64,000 nt of DNA from Ruminococcoides sp052118065 (GTDB lineage Bacteria; Bacillota; Clostridia; Oscillospirales; Acutalibacteraceae). Shown here piece by piece: positions 33,194-43,700 of the stretch. A program made the translations under genes and the position numbers. The notes beneath the pieces were generated by a model, which was not told the origin of the DNA, did no database searches, and worked only from the letters and a program-made list of their open reading frames with translations. The stretch covers positions 186,001 through 250,000 of the forward strand of contig JBQKHY010000001.1 in NCBI GenBank assembly GCA_052118065.1. The letters run 5' to 3'. The first letter of the stretch is position 1, and the number at the start of each line of letters is the position of its first letter.

Positions 33194-34597
33194 TTGAAAA
33201 CTAATGTTGATTACAAAGGCTATGATACACTTATTCAACCAACCGATTGGCGATATTCAGCAGCTTGTTTAGGATTACATAGGTTTCTTACTTATTCAGG
33301 TTTTGACTTTATGTTGCTTAATGATTGTGAAGATACAGTTGATGGTGCAATCTACGGTTTTGATGGAATTTTGTATCATAGCAGTGACTTAACAGAAGAG
33401 AATTATCTTCTCTTTGCAGAAAACTTTTTTAAGAAAGATATGACTCATTTAACTATTCTCAGTATGCTGGAAAATGCTGAATTTACAAAGGAAAACATTA
33501 AGAAGGTAAATGGCTTAATTAAGAGTAAAAAAGTTTTTGAAAATACTCTAGGTAAAAATACTAAGTTTGATGGTACTAATAAGGATGTAATTTCAAATCT
33601 TATTAATGAAAACAGATTTGAAATTATAAAGAGTATCTTTAGATACGGTAAGAATCTTTACAGTAATTATTGTAAAGAGAACCTATTATTAACTGATAGT
33701 AACAACCATTGTAGATTAGCCGGTTATACAGTTGATGAAGATCGAAAATCAAATTCATTGGGCTTTTGTTTTTCTAAGGAAAGCGTTGATTGTAATGATG
33801 AAATAGAATTTGACTTTATTCCTTTTGCTTTCTCTAATCCGGAAATGTATGAAACATATTTTGTTAATAACAATTATTCTATTAAAGAATTAGTGAAAAC
33901 AAACGATACTTTATCTGAAAGATTAAGAGATAACGAAAAGAAAAATCCTAAGACAAGACTACTTTCAGTATTACAACAGGCTGATAACTTTATTAATTAT
34001 GATGTAGAAATTATTGAGAAAAACAGAGATAAGAATTACTATAGTACATTGTTTGTGAGAACAGAAAGACTAAGAGCATTAAAACAACTGAGCGATAAAT
34101 CACTTTCATTTACTTACAAAATTGCAGAAGACTATTGGCTTAACCTTGAAAAAGAAGTATTTGAAAGATGTTTGAATAATGTTCTACTTGATGACCTTAT
34201 TGAGAGAATGTTAAAAATCTCTCTTGACAGTGGTGAAGTAAATAAAACCACAGTGAGATTTAGAACAAACACTTTAGTTGATATTAATGTGTCATGGAAA
34301 GGAAGTATGATTATGTCAGAATTAGAAAATGCTAAAAAATTAGGATTTGTTGTTTCTCAAAAGCTAATTGAGAAACGAGGAAAAAACAAAATTAGCTCAT
34401 ATCAGCAGAGAATTATCAGTGCTTTAGTAGCTCATGATTATGACAGAGTAAAGGAAGTATTATTAAGTCTTTCTGCATATTCAGGTGTAGAATTTGCTTT
34501 CTTCTATAAATTCTTAGAAGATGCAGAACAGTACAAAGATCTAGCATTTGCCTTTGCTAGTTCACTAACAGTCCCATCAGAAAACAAAAATAAGTAA
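33194..34597 (+). CDS. cas8b: Cas8 large subunit, Cst1/Cas8b1-like
   Basis: 467 residues starting with TTG 33194, with AAGGAGGTG upstream. Its place between cas6 and cas7 and its opening (TDWRYSAACLGLHRFLTYSG) match the Cst1-type large subunits of Tneap-type I-B Cascades. Large subunits recognise the PAM and recruit Cas3. Sequence similarity within this family is low, so subtype is judged from the neighbourhood. It would be the main determinant of the CCT PAM suggested by overlapping spacers. Confidence 0.8.
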   Translation: MKTNVDYKGYDTLIQPTDWRYSAACLGLHRFLTYSGFDFMLLNDCEDTVDGAIYGFDGILYHSSDLTEENYLLFAENFFKKDMTHLTILSMLENAEFTKENIKKVNGLIKSKKVFENTLGKNTKFDGTNKDVISNLINENRFEIIKSIFRYGKNLYSNYCKENLLLTDSNNHCRLAGYTVDEDRKSNSLGFCFSKESVDCNDEIEFDFIPFAFSNPEMYETYFVNNNYSIKELVKTNDTLSERLRDNEKKNPKTRLLSVLQQADNFINYDVEIIEKNRDKNYYSTLFVRTERLRALKQLSDKSLSFTYKIAEDYWLNLEKEVFERCLNNVLLDDLIERMLKISLDSGEVNKTTVRFRTNTLVDINVSWKGSMIMSELENAKKLGFVVSQKLIEKRGKNKISSYQQRIISALVAHDYDRVKEVLLSLSAYSGVEFAFFYKFLEDAEQYKDLAFAFASSLTVPSENKNK

Positions 34598-34612
34598 TAT
34601 AAAGGAGAATTA

Positions 34613-35494
34613 ATGATGAAAAATACAGCTCTAACATTAACTGTTATCGCAAATATGACTAGTAATTATAGTGAAACTTTAGGTAACATTTCCAGTGTAC
34701 AAAAGGTATATAGAGGTGGCAAGGAATATGCTACTCGTAGCAGAGAAAGTTTAAAGAATGCAATTTGTGTACAAGCAGGTCTTTATGATGATTTACAAAC
34801 TTCAGTTGACGGTGCAGTACAAAAGTTGGTGACTGAGGATGTTAATGCGGCAACTTGTAAAGCTCTTGAAGGTGGATATATGTCTACTAAAGATGTTACA
34901 TACATCAGAAACAGTTCATTTTATCTAACTGATGCAGTATCTGCTGAACCTTTTATCAGTGATGCTCGTTTCCACAACAATCTTTATCTTGCAACAAATT
35001 TTGCAAATGCTAAAGATTTAAATATTCAAAAAAATCCATTAGAATGTGGTTTGAAACCATATCAGTATGAATACGATAAGTCTATTAAGATTTATAGTAT
35101 CACTGTTGACCTTGAAAAAGTTGGTGTTGACCAAAACTTTGATGCTGAGGCAAGTAATGAGGAAAAGTGTAGTAGAGTTCTTTCTATTATTGATGCAGTT
35201 GAGAATCTTTCTCTAGTTGTAAAGGGCAACCTAGATAATGCAGAGCCTATTTTCATTGCAGGTGGTCTATCACCAAGAAAGACACATATGTTTGAAAATG
35301 CAGTTAGAGTAGTAGGTAAGAACCTTGTTGTTGAGCCAATTAAAGAAAAGTTAGATATGGGATTTTCTTGTGGTTTAATGCGTAACGGTCAACTAGGTAA
35401 CGAAGATGAAATTGTTAGAGAGCTTAATCCTACAACAGTGCCTAAATTCTTTAATCAGCTAAGAGAAGATGTAAAGGCTTATTTTGCAGACTAA
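34613..35494 (+). CDS. cas7: Cas7 backbone subunit (Cst2/DevR type)
   Basis: 293 residues. The start TALTLTVIANMTSNYSETLG and the segment NISSVQKVYRGGKEYATRSR are typical of Cas7/Cst2 (DevR family), and the GGLSPRKTHMFENAV loop is also characteristic. Several copies line the crRNA in Cascade. AGGAG is 5 nt before ATG 34613; the next codon is also ATG. Followed by cas5 after 12 bp. Confidence 0.9.
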   Translation: MMKNTALTLTVIANMTSNYSETLGNISSVQKVYRGGKEYATRSRESLKNAICVQAGLYDDLQTSVDGAVQKLVTEDVNAATCKALEGGYMSTKDVTYIRNSSFYLTDAVSAEPFISDARFHNNLYLATNFANAKDLNIQKNPLECGLKPYQYEYDKSIKIYSITVDLEKVGVDQNFDAEASNEEKCSRVLSIIDAVENLSLVVKGNLDNAEPIFIAGGLSPRKTHMFENAVRVVGKNLVVEPIKEKLDMGFSCGLMRNGQLGNEDEIVRELNPTTVPKFFNQLREDVKAYFAD

Positions 35495-35506
35495 GGTGGA
35501 ATAAAA

Positions 35507-36568
35507 ATGAAAGCTATTAGACTTCATTTAAAACAAAATAGTGCAAACTATAGGCGTGAAGAAACGGTAAATTGTCGAATGACATATCCTTTACCACCAT
35601 ATTCAACAGTAATCGGTGCTATCCACAAGGCTTGTGGATACACTGATTATCACCCTATGAAAGTCAGCATACAGGGTAAGTATGGCTCACAAAAGATAAG
35701 ACTATATAGAAACAATTGTTTTCATGATCATATTGATAATGATCGTAGCACATTGGTAAAAATGCGAAATCCTGATATGTTATCCTCTGCTTATGATGTT
35801 GTTGCAATTGCACCGTTTCGTGGTAAGAGTAATTTTATTAAAAAAACAAGTTTAGTAATAAAAAATAGCGACTTATTAAATGAATATGTTTTTTTAAAAG
35901 AGAAAAAGAGAGTTAAAAGATTTTCGGAATATTTAAAATCCAAAGAAAATAAGCTTAATAAAATGAAAGTAGACAAGAATGTTACTACTGATGAATTAAA
36001 AGCTTTTCGTAAAAGAATTAAAGAACTAAAAGAAATAAAGAAAAAATATGAAAGAGTAAAATATAAAGAACCATCTGAAAAGTTCCGACTTCTTACAACT
36101 GGACCAATGCGTTACGAAATGCTTTATGATATTGAGCTTGTAATTCATATTGTAAGTGATGAAAATACAATGCAAGATATTCTTGATAATATCTATAATC
36201 TAACTGCTATAGGTAGAGGAGAGGATTTTGTAGAAGTCCTTGAATGTACCGAAACTGAACTTGAAGGTGGAGATATTCAATATGATGCTCCAAATTCTCC
36301 ATTTGATTTATATATGCCAATTGAATTACTAGATAAAAATATTGATAACATAGGTCACAATGATAAAACAGTAGGTATGTATATTAACGGTACTAAATAT
36401 CTTTTACCTAAAGATTATACAGTAGAAAATCTAAAGGGCAATATGAGAAAGAGAAACTTTAATAGAATACCGGTATTATTTAATAAAATAGAATTTATTG
36501 ATGGCGAATGTGATGGAATTTATCTTGATAAGTGCGATGGAAAGGAATATGCAGTATTTCTTGCATAG
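35507..36568 (+). CDS. cas5: Cas5 subunit with a charged insertion
   Basis: 353 residues, longer than the usual 200-260. The N-terminus (RLHLKQNSANYRREETVNCR, then TYPLPPYSTVIGAIHKACGY) is standard Cas5t, which caps the crRNA 5' handle. Residues ~125-190 are a Lys/Glu-rich insertion (EKKRVKRFSEYLKSKENKLN, then KAFRKRIKELKEIKKKYERV) that looks like a helical hairpin or coiled coil. The C-terminal half is again Cas5-like (GPMRYEMLYDIELVIHIVSD). AAGGTGG precedes ATG 35507. Confidence 0.87.
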   Translation: MKAIRLHLKQNSANYRREETVNCRMTYPLPPYSTVIGAIHKACGYTDYHPMKVSIQGKYGSQKIRLYRNNCFHDHIDNDRSTLVKMRNPDMLSSAYDVVAIAPFRGKSNFIKKTSLVIKNSDLLNEYVFLKEKKRVKRFSEYLKSKENKLNKMKVDKNVTTDELKAFRKRIKELKEIKKKYERVKYKEPSEKFRLLTTGPMRYEMLYDIELVIHIVSDENTMQDILDNIYNLTAIGRGEDFVEVLECTETELEGGDIQYDAPNSPFDLYMPIELLDKNIDNIGHNDKTVGMYINGTKYLLPKDYTVENLKGNMRKRNFNRIPVLFNKIEFIDGECDGIYLDKCDGKEYAVFLA

Positions 36569-36575
36569 GTGAATA

Positions 36576-38771
36576 ATGGATTATCATAATGCTTTAGCAA
36601 AACCAGATGAGACTATTGAACAACATACTGATAAATTATTGGAATGTGCAAAAGTTCTTTATGATTTAGGATATATTAAATCCGAACAACTTTACAAAGA
36701 TTTATTAGTAGCATGTAAGAAACATGATATGGGAAAAATGAATTCTCAGTTTCAAATTCGTATTAAACGCAGGTCAAAGTATAATTATGAAATTGAAGTA
36801 CCTCACGCAGTATTGTCAATTTTCTTTGTGGATGAAAGTGAATGTAACGATTACACTAGTGTATTGTTTGCAGTGCTATTTCATCACTATCACAAAGAGT
36901 CACCAATGGATGTTTTTCATGATAATAGACAACTAATTGAAGGCTTTTTATCAGAATTGAATTTTCAACAAAACGATTATAATAAAATGCGTAGAAAATT
37001 AAATAAAGTTAAAAAGATTTTTCAAACTAATCTTAATGATAAGCAAAAGCAATATGCAGTTTTATTAAAAGGTTTTTTGCACAAATGTGACTACAGTGCC
37101 AGTGCTAATATTCTCTGTGAAAAGAAAAATGATTTTCTTCTAGAGAGCATTGAGGATTGGCGAAGTGGCAAATTTCAGTATAATACTTTACAAGAGTTTT
37201 GTATTGCAAATCGTAATGAAAATATTATGGTTACTGCCCCAACGGGAATGGGCAAAACTGAGGCAGGACTTTTATGGTGTGGTGACAACAAATGTTTCTT
37301 TGTTTTACCACTAAAAACGGCTATCAACGCAATGTATGGAAGAATTAAAGAACTTGCTAATGATGTAGAAGCTGAAGATGTATATAAAAGTAGAGTTGCT
37401 TTAGTCCACTCAGATATGAAGTCATATTATCTCAAAGATGCCAATGATAAAGATGCTGATTATGACTTTAATTATGAAGAACTCAGTAGACAGTTTTGTT
37501 TGCCTGTAACTGTATGTACACCGGATCAAATATTTGATTTTGTTCTAAAGTATCCGGGATATGAATATAAACTTGCTATTTCTTCCTACTCAAAATTCAT
37601 TATTGATGAAATCCAAATGTATTCTCCTGACATTCTTGCAGCAATTATTTATGCGATCAAAATGATACATATTATGGGAGGTAAGGTTGCAGTATTAACT
37701 GCAACTTTGCCACCTTTTGTAAAGGAAGAATTGATAAAAATTTTTGGTGATGATGTTCAGTTAGCTGATTTTTCATCAGAGGGAATTTTACGACATAATG
37801 TAAAAGTATTTGATGATACATTGAAAACCGATGATGTTGTTGAGATTGTTAATGAAACAAATTCAGATACGGTAAAAAAATATCTTGTTGTGTGTAACAC
37901 AGTGAAAACAGCTAACAGAATTTATAAGGAACTTTCAGAAAGTAATATTGATGCTGAAATTAACCTTTTTCATGCTAACTTTATTAAGAAAGATAGAATG
38001 AAAAAGGAAAAAGAAATAATGGGGGCATCAGAGAAAAAACTCAATGAAATGACCAAACCTGAAATTTGGATTTCCACTTCTGTTGTTGAGGCAAGTCTTG
38101 ACATTGACTTTGATATTTTGATTACTGAGTTATCAGATTTATTTTCATTATTCCAAAGATTTGGCAGAACTAACCGTAAAGGCAAAAAGGATTTTTCTAA
38201 TTATAATTGCTATGTGTTTACTGAACTGCAAGATAAGGCTGATAGCTTTATTGATAAGGATATTCATAACTTTTCAAAAGATGCAATTATAACTGTTGAT
38301 GGTGTACTTACAGAACAAGAGAAAAATTCTTTAATAGAAAAATATCTTTCTGTAGAAAAAGTACAAGATACAGATTATTACAAAGACTATTGCAAATTCT
38401 TTAAGAACTATGAAGATGAGTACGATTACTTAAATAGTTCAAAAGATTCTTTGCGTAATATTGACAGAATGGATGCTATTCCTAAGTGCGTTTATGATGA
38501 AAATATTGATATGATTAATGAAAATCTTGAAAAAATAAATTCAACAGATGTTGATAAGGACTCAAGAATGAATGCGACAGAAGAAATTTTAAAACTTACA
38601 GTTTCAATTTCTATGTTTAGATGCAGAAAGCATGATAGTGGAATTTCTGTTGATATGAAGTATAGAAGAATTCCTGTGATAGATTGTAACTATTCTTTTG
38701 ATAGTGGTTTAGATTTTGAATTTATTGAAAAACCTATTGATGATGAAAGTAAAGAAATAACATTTTATTGA
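36576..38771 (+). CDS. cas3: Cas3 nuclease-helicase
   Basis: 731 residues. The N-terminal HD nuclease has KKHDMGKMNSQF (about residue 50), HAVLSIFF and LFHHYH. The SF2 helicase has Walker A TAPTGMGKTEAG (about 218), the DEAD-like box IIDEIQMYS, motif III LTATLPP, and motifs V-VI STSVVEASLDIDFD and FQRFGRTNRKGK. It is recruited by Cascade to degrade target DNA. It would also need to be excluded from Cascade bound at the cas promoter by the CreR-like RNA, which short seed pairing would explain. Confidence 0.95.
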   Translation: MDYHNALAKPDETIEQHTDKLLECAKVLYDLGYIKSEQLYKDLLVACKKHDMGKMNSQFQIRIKRRSKYNYEIEVPHAVLSIFFVDESECNDYTSVLFAVLFHHYHKESPMDVFHDNRQLIEGFLSELNFQQNDYNKMRRKLNKVKKIFQTNLNDKQKQYAVLLKGFLHKCDYSASANILCEKKNDFLLESIEDWRSGKFQYNTLQEFCIANRNENIMVTAPTGMGKTEAGLLWCGDNKCFFVLPLKTAINAMYGRIKELANDVEAEDVYKSRVALVHSDMKSYYLKDANDKDADYDFNYEELSRQFCLPVTVCTPDQIFDFVLKYPGYEYKLAISSYSKFIIDEIQMYSPDILAAIIYAIKMIHIMGGKVAVLTATLPPFVKEELIKIFGDDVQLADFSSEGILRHNVKVFDDTLKTDDVVEIVNETNSDTVKKYLVVCNTVKTANRIYKELSESNIDAEINLFHANFIKKDRMKKEKEIMGASEKKLNEMTKPEIWISTSVVEASLDIDFDILITELSDLFSLFQRFGRTNRKGKKDFSNYNCYVFTELQDKADSFIDKDIHNFSKDAIITVDGVLTEQEKNSLIEKYLSVEKVQDTDYYKDYCKFFKNYEDEYDYLNSSKDSLRNIDRMDAIPKCVYDENIDMINENLEKINSTDVDKDSRMNATEEILKLTVSISMFRCRKHDSGISVDMKYRRIPVIDCNYSFDSGLDFEFIEKPIDDESKEITFY

Positions 38772-38778
38772 GGTGAAT

Positions 38779-39276
38779 ATGACCGAAAATGATGTAACAG
38801 GTATGCAGGTTTATTACTACTATGTGTGTAAGAGAAAGCTATGGTACTTTTCTAATGAATTAACAATGGAAAGTGAAAATGAAAATGTAAAAATAGGAAA
38901 AATCATTGATGAAACATCCTATAAAAACAAGAAGAAACATATCCTTATTAATAATACAATTAATATTGATTATATTTCTGAACACAGACTATTGCATGAA
39001 GTTAAGAAAAGTAAAAAAGTAGAAAAAGCAGGAATTGCACAACTGAAGTATTATCTGTATTATCTAAAGAAAAGGGGAGTAGAAGGTCTAAAGGGAAGAA
39101 TAGACTTTCCACTTTTAAAGCAATCTATAGAGGTTGAATTAGCAGAAACTGATGAAATGGAGATAGAAAAGGTGGTTAAAGATATTGTAAGAATAGTGTC
39201 TTTAGATTTGCCACCAAAATTTGAAAAGTTAAAAATTTGCAAATCATGTGCTTATTATGATTTGTGTTGTATTTGA
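38779..39276 (+). CDS. cas4: Cas4 exonuclease
   Basis: 165 residues from ATG 38779; a GTG two codons earlier lies inside the Shine-Dalgarno. It has the first cysteine (YYYVCKRKLWYF), the RecB-like residues (QLKYYLYYLKKRGVEGLKGR with the E of VELAE) and the C-terminal cysteine triplet CKSCAYYDLCC for the Fe-S cluster. It trims and selects PAM-bearing prespacers for Cas1-Cas2. Its stop is 8 bp before the cas1 start. Confidence 0.92.
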   Translation: MTENDVTGMQVYYYYVCKRKLWYFSNELTMESENENVKIGKIIDETSYKNKKKHILINNTINIDYISEHRLLHEVKKSKKVEKAGIAQLKYYLYYLKKRGVEGLKGRIDFPLLKQSIEVELAETDEMEIEKVVKDIVRIVSLDLPPKFEKLKICKSCAYYDLCCI

Positions 39277-39284
39277 GGTGTAAA

Positions 39285-40277
39285 ATGCAAGAAAGCTATT
39301 ATATCTATTCATCAGGAAATTTAACTCAAAAAGATAATACTCTTAGGTTCAAAACCTTTGATGGTGTAACAAAAGATTTGCCAATAGAAAATATAAAAGA
39401 AGTGTATTTAATGAATGAAGTGTCAGTTACTTCAAAATTGCTTAGTCTATTTTCTAAGTATGGAGTGACTGCCCACTTTTTCAATCACTATCAATTTTAT
39501 ATAGGTAGCTTTTGTCCTAAAGAAAGCAAACTAGCCGGTCAGTTGCTTATTCAACAAGCATTAACTTATAGCGATTATAGTAACAGACTTTCTATTGCCC
39601 AAGAATTTATTAATTCTGCCTCTTTCAATATTTATCGAAATTTAAGATATTATAACGGAAGAGGTAAGGATGTTTCTGCTTATATGAGGAACATTGAAAG
39701 TTATAGAAAGAATATTTCTAATACTAAAACAATAGAAGAACTTATGGGTGTTGAGGGTAATATTCGACAAGAATATTACAAGGCTTGGAATGTTATAATT
39801 GATCAAAATATTGAGTTTAATAAGAGAGTTTATCATCCGGCAGATAATATGATTAACAGTCTTATTTCATTTGTAAATACTTTGGTTTATACCAAGACTT
39901 TGTCAGAAATTTATAAGACTCAACTTAATCCAACAATCAGCTTTTTGCACCAACCGGGTACAAGAAGATTTTCTTTAGCACTTGATGTATCAGAAGTATT
40001 TAAGCCACTAATTGCTGACCGTTTAATTTTTTCTTTATTAAATAGAAAGCAAATTACTGAGGATAGTTTTGTGAAAGATTTAAATGGTCTTCAACTTACA
40101 GAAAAAGCATCAAAAACCATTATGGCTGAGCTTGATAATAAATTGAAAACAACTGTTTTTCATAAAGAGCTTAACAAAAAAGTGTCTTATCAATTCTTGA
40201 TTCGTCTTGAATTGTATAAATTGATAAAACACATAATTGGTGAAAAAGAATATAAAGGTTTTGAAATGTGGTGGTAA
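39285..40277 (+). CDS. cas1: Cas1 integrase
   Basis: 330 residues from ATG 39285 (TGAGGTG upstream), rather than an upstream start within cas4. Catalytic residues fit Cas1: E in MGVEGNIRQEYYKAW, H in FLHQPGTRRFSLALDVSE, and D/E in the same block. The size and N-terminal beta part (YYIYSSGNLTQKDNTLRF) match I-B Cas1 proteins. With Cas2 it inserts spacers at the leader end of the adjacent array, at 40746. Confidence 0.95.
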   Translation: MQESYYIYSSGNLTQKDNTLRFKTFDGVTKDLPIENIKEVYLMNEVSVTSKLLSLFSKYGVTAHFFNHYQFYIGSFCPKESKLAGQLLIQQALTYSDYSNRLSIAQEFINSASFNIYRNLRYYNGRGKDVSAYMRNIESYRKNISNTKTIEELMGVEGNIRQEYYKAWNVIIDQNIEFNKRVYHPADNMINSLISFVNTLVYTKTLSEIYKTQLNPTISFLHQPGTRRFSLALDVSEVFKPLIADRLIFSLLNRKQITEDSFVKDLNGLQLTEKASKTIMAELDNKLKTTVFHKELNKKVSYQFLIRLELYKLIKHIIGEKEYKGFEMWW

Positions 40278-40280
40278 TAC

Positions 40281-40559
40281 TTGTATGTAATTTTAGTTTA
40301 TGATATTCTATTTGATGACAAAGGTAGAAAGATACTTCCTAAGGTATTTAAAATTTGCAAGAAATATCTTACTCATATTCAAAATTCTGTTTTTGAAGGT
40401 AACCTTAGTAAAGCAAATTCTATTGCTATGAAAAAAGAATTAGCACAATATGTGCGAAAAGATAAGGATTCTGTTATTATGTTCCATACTCGTGATGAAA
40501 GATGGCTAAATAAAGATTTCTTAGGAATTGAAGAGGATAAAACCTCTAATTTTTTGTAG
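40281..40559 (+). CDS. cas2: Cas2
   Basis: 92 residues, starting with TTG 40281 (YVILVYDILFDDKGRKILPK). The ferredoxin-like fold with the early aspartate and the FEGNLSKANSIAMKKEL segment are typical. It lies three bases after cas1 and is the last gene before the array leader. Confidence 0.93.
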   Translation: MYVILVYDILFDDKGRKILPKVFKICKKYLTHIQNSVFEGNLSKANSIAMKKELAQYVRKDKDSVIMFHTRDERWLNKDFLGIEEDKTSNFL

Positions 40560-40745
40560 TTATTAAAATTGTCGACCTGCAATAATGCTAAAATATATGT
40601 AGGTTGACAACCATGTTTTTATCAGTGTTTATGGTGATTTTTGAATTTGTCTTTTTAATAATTTGAAAATTTGTACTTGATTTTTAATACATAGACAATT
40701 TATACCTTAGTAATTCCCATGAATACTATGTTGTTTTATCAACGG
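40560..40745 (+). promoter_or_regulatory. leader of the I-B array
   Basis: 186 bp of AT-rich sequence between cas2 and the first repeat. It begins with a hairpin (GTCGACCTGCA with TGTAGGTTGAC) that may end the cas operon. A promoter candidate TTGATT (40677-40682), 18 bp, TATACC (40701-40706) would start transcription just before repeat 1. The truncated repeat at the far end of the array confirms that this side is the leader. Confidence 0.7.
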
Positions 40746-43700
40746 CTATAAATCTATCCAAACTGGATTTTAAATTCATTAATAGTAGAAAGACTATTAA
40801 CTTAATCTTTCTATAAATCTATCCAAACTGGATTTTAAATTTGAACTGCACTATCGTGTGCAGCTTTAAAATTTGACTATAAATCTATCCAAACTGGATT
40901 TTAAATTGGCGAAGGTACAGAAAGCGTTTTGCTTGAGTCTTCTATAAATCTATCCAAACTGGATTTTAAATAAAAATCCAACTTATGAGGTGAAAGAATG
41001 ACAATCACTATAAATCTATCCAAACTGGATTTTAAATGTCTGATGCAGGTGGAAGTGCATGAAGAACAGATTGACTATAAATCTATCCAAACTGGATTTT
41101 AAATCTTGTCCGTTTGTGGATAAGTACCAGCGACTCGGCCTATAAATCTATCCAAACTGGATTTTAAATAGTTATCAATGCACTGAACAAGGTCAATGAT
41201 GACAACCTATAAATCTATCCAAACTGGATTTTAAATGCAAGAAAGAAATTTATTCTTTACTTGCACAGGTCAGCTATAAATCTATCCAAACTGGATTTTA
41301 AATATTGGCAGGGAAATGTTGATTTTGCAAAAGTCAAAGCCTATAAATCTATCCAAACTGGATTTTAAATGATTGATTCATCAAGCATATCAAAATCACT
41401 TTCTTCTATAAATCTATCCAAACTGGATTTTAAATATAATCAACAGCACTATATGGAATCAAGACAACTGCCTATAAATCTATCCAAACTGGATTTTAAA
41501 TTATTTTATAGGTGAATACACAGAAGTTGAATCACCTGCTATAAATCTATCCAAACTGGATTTTAAATTTACTAGTTCTTTCATTTTGAAAACCTCACTT
41601 TTTTCTATAAATCTATCCAAACTGGATTTTAAATAGGATCGTATGAATCCTTATCAAGTATTTTAGTACGCTATAAATCTATCCAAACTGGATTTTAAAT
41701 CTGAGTGTTCTTAATTGCTCTTATTTTATTTGCCTTCTATAAATCTATCCAAACTGGATTTTAAATTTCTGCAACAAATTCAATTTTGGAGTTGTAGTTG
41801 TCTATAAATCTATCCAAACTGGATTTTAAATGCTTAAGTAATTAATTAAGCGAGGGAAATATATAAACTATAAATCTATCCAAACTGGATTTTAAATAAA
41901 ATTTTTGTAGAAATTCAAAAGGTAAATTTGGTGCTATAAATCTATCCAAACTGGATTTTAAATGCTCAAAATTTCTGTATTTATCTAACTTTGAATATTC
42001 TATAAATCTATCCAAACTGGATTTTAAATAGATACGGTATTGGTGGTGCTGACTTATCAAGTACTCTATAAATCTATCCAAACTGGATTTTAAATACTAC
42101 TCTATACGAACAGATTATTACCAAGCTTGACTATAAATCTATCCAAACTGGATTTTAAATAAGGAAATTTTTGATTTTGTATATAGTCAAAATTTTGCTA
42201 TAAATCTATCCAAACTGGATTTTAAATACATTTCTGAGGTGGTAAGCGTCCGTTACAGAAATTTCTATAAATCTATCCAAACTGGATTTTAAATAGAAGA
42301 AGAAAGTGGCGGTCAACATTTCAAAAGTTTGCTATAAATCTATCCAAACTGGATTTTAAATACTTGATAAAAATGATGTTTTGGATTGTTGATATTACTA
42401 TAAATCTATCCAAACTGGATTTTAAATTGGATCAGACCTTCTACAAATTCAACAACATCATTACTATAAATCTATCCAAACTGGATTTTAAATGAATTAT
42501 CGGGCTATTGGGACTATTTACTGAGAACGCTATAAATCTATCCAAACTGGATTTTAAATGCTCTTGCTCTTTGAGTTTTGCAATATACTGCATTGCTATA
42601 AATCTATCCAAACTGGATTTTAAATACATTTCTGAGGTGGTAAGCGTCCGTTACAGAAATCTATAAATCTATCCAAACTGGATTTTAAATTTCTTTATAA
42701 TTTAAGTGACGGTTGACAAACCGCTCCTATAAATCTATCCAAACTGGATTTTAAATTAAAGTCATGAACTACACGACAACCCATTTTCTTATCTATAAAT
42801 CTATCCAAACTGGATTTTAAATAATTGAAAAATGATCTTTATTATTATCAATCAATCTCTATAAATCTATCCAAACTGGATTTTAAATAAAGTTGGATCT
42901 ATTCTGCTTTAGAAGATTTGATGCTATAAATCTATCCAAACTGGATTTTAAATCTAAAATCATAATCCATTTTGATTTTTCCTCCTTATCTATAAATCTA
43001 TCCAAACTGGATTTTAAATAGAAAATCTCCAATCGTGCGTATCGAATGTATATCCTATAAATCTATCCAAACTGGATTTTAAATTTCTGATGATTGTACA
43101 TTTTGAGTTGGTGTACTTCTCTATAAATCTATCCAAACTGGATTTTAAATTCTACAAATTCAACAACATCATTAACAGACATTTTTCTATAAATCTATCC
43201 AAACTGGATTTTAAATTAAAAATTACACTCGAAAATTTTAAATCTAACAATACTATAAATCTATCCAAACTGGATTTTAAATCACGAAGAACCACAAGAA
43301 CTGAACATTGATTTTATCTATAAATCTATCCAAACTGGATTTTAAATCTTTTGAGTGGAAAGTTGTATTGTGGTCATTGTGGTGCTATAAATCTATCCAA
43401 ACTGGATTTTAAATTTCTTCTTTAACGCTTTGTAATCAACAGTGTTGTCTATAAATCTATCCAAACTGGATTTTAAATTTGTACTTTAGTACCCTTTGGC
43501 ACAGTAAATAGAACCTATAAATCTATCCAAACTGGATTTTAAATTTTGAAAAATCAATTGGAAATATGCAAAACACCGCGACTATAAATCTATCCAAACT
43601 GGATTTTAAATAGCTTAGTATCTGTTTCAAACTTTGTTTCTGCCCTCTATAAATCTATCCAAACTGGATTTTAAATTCGATATTGACAGGAAACTGACTG

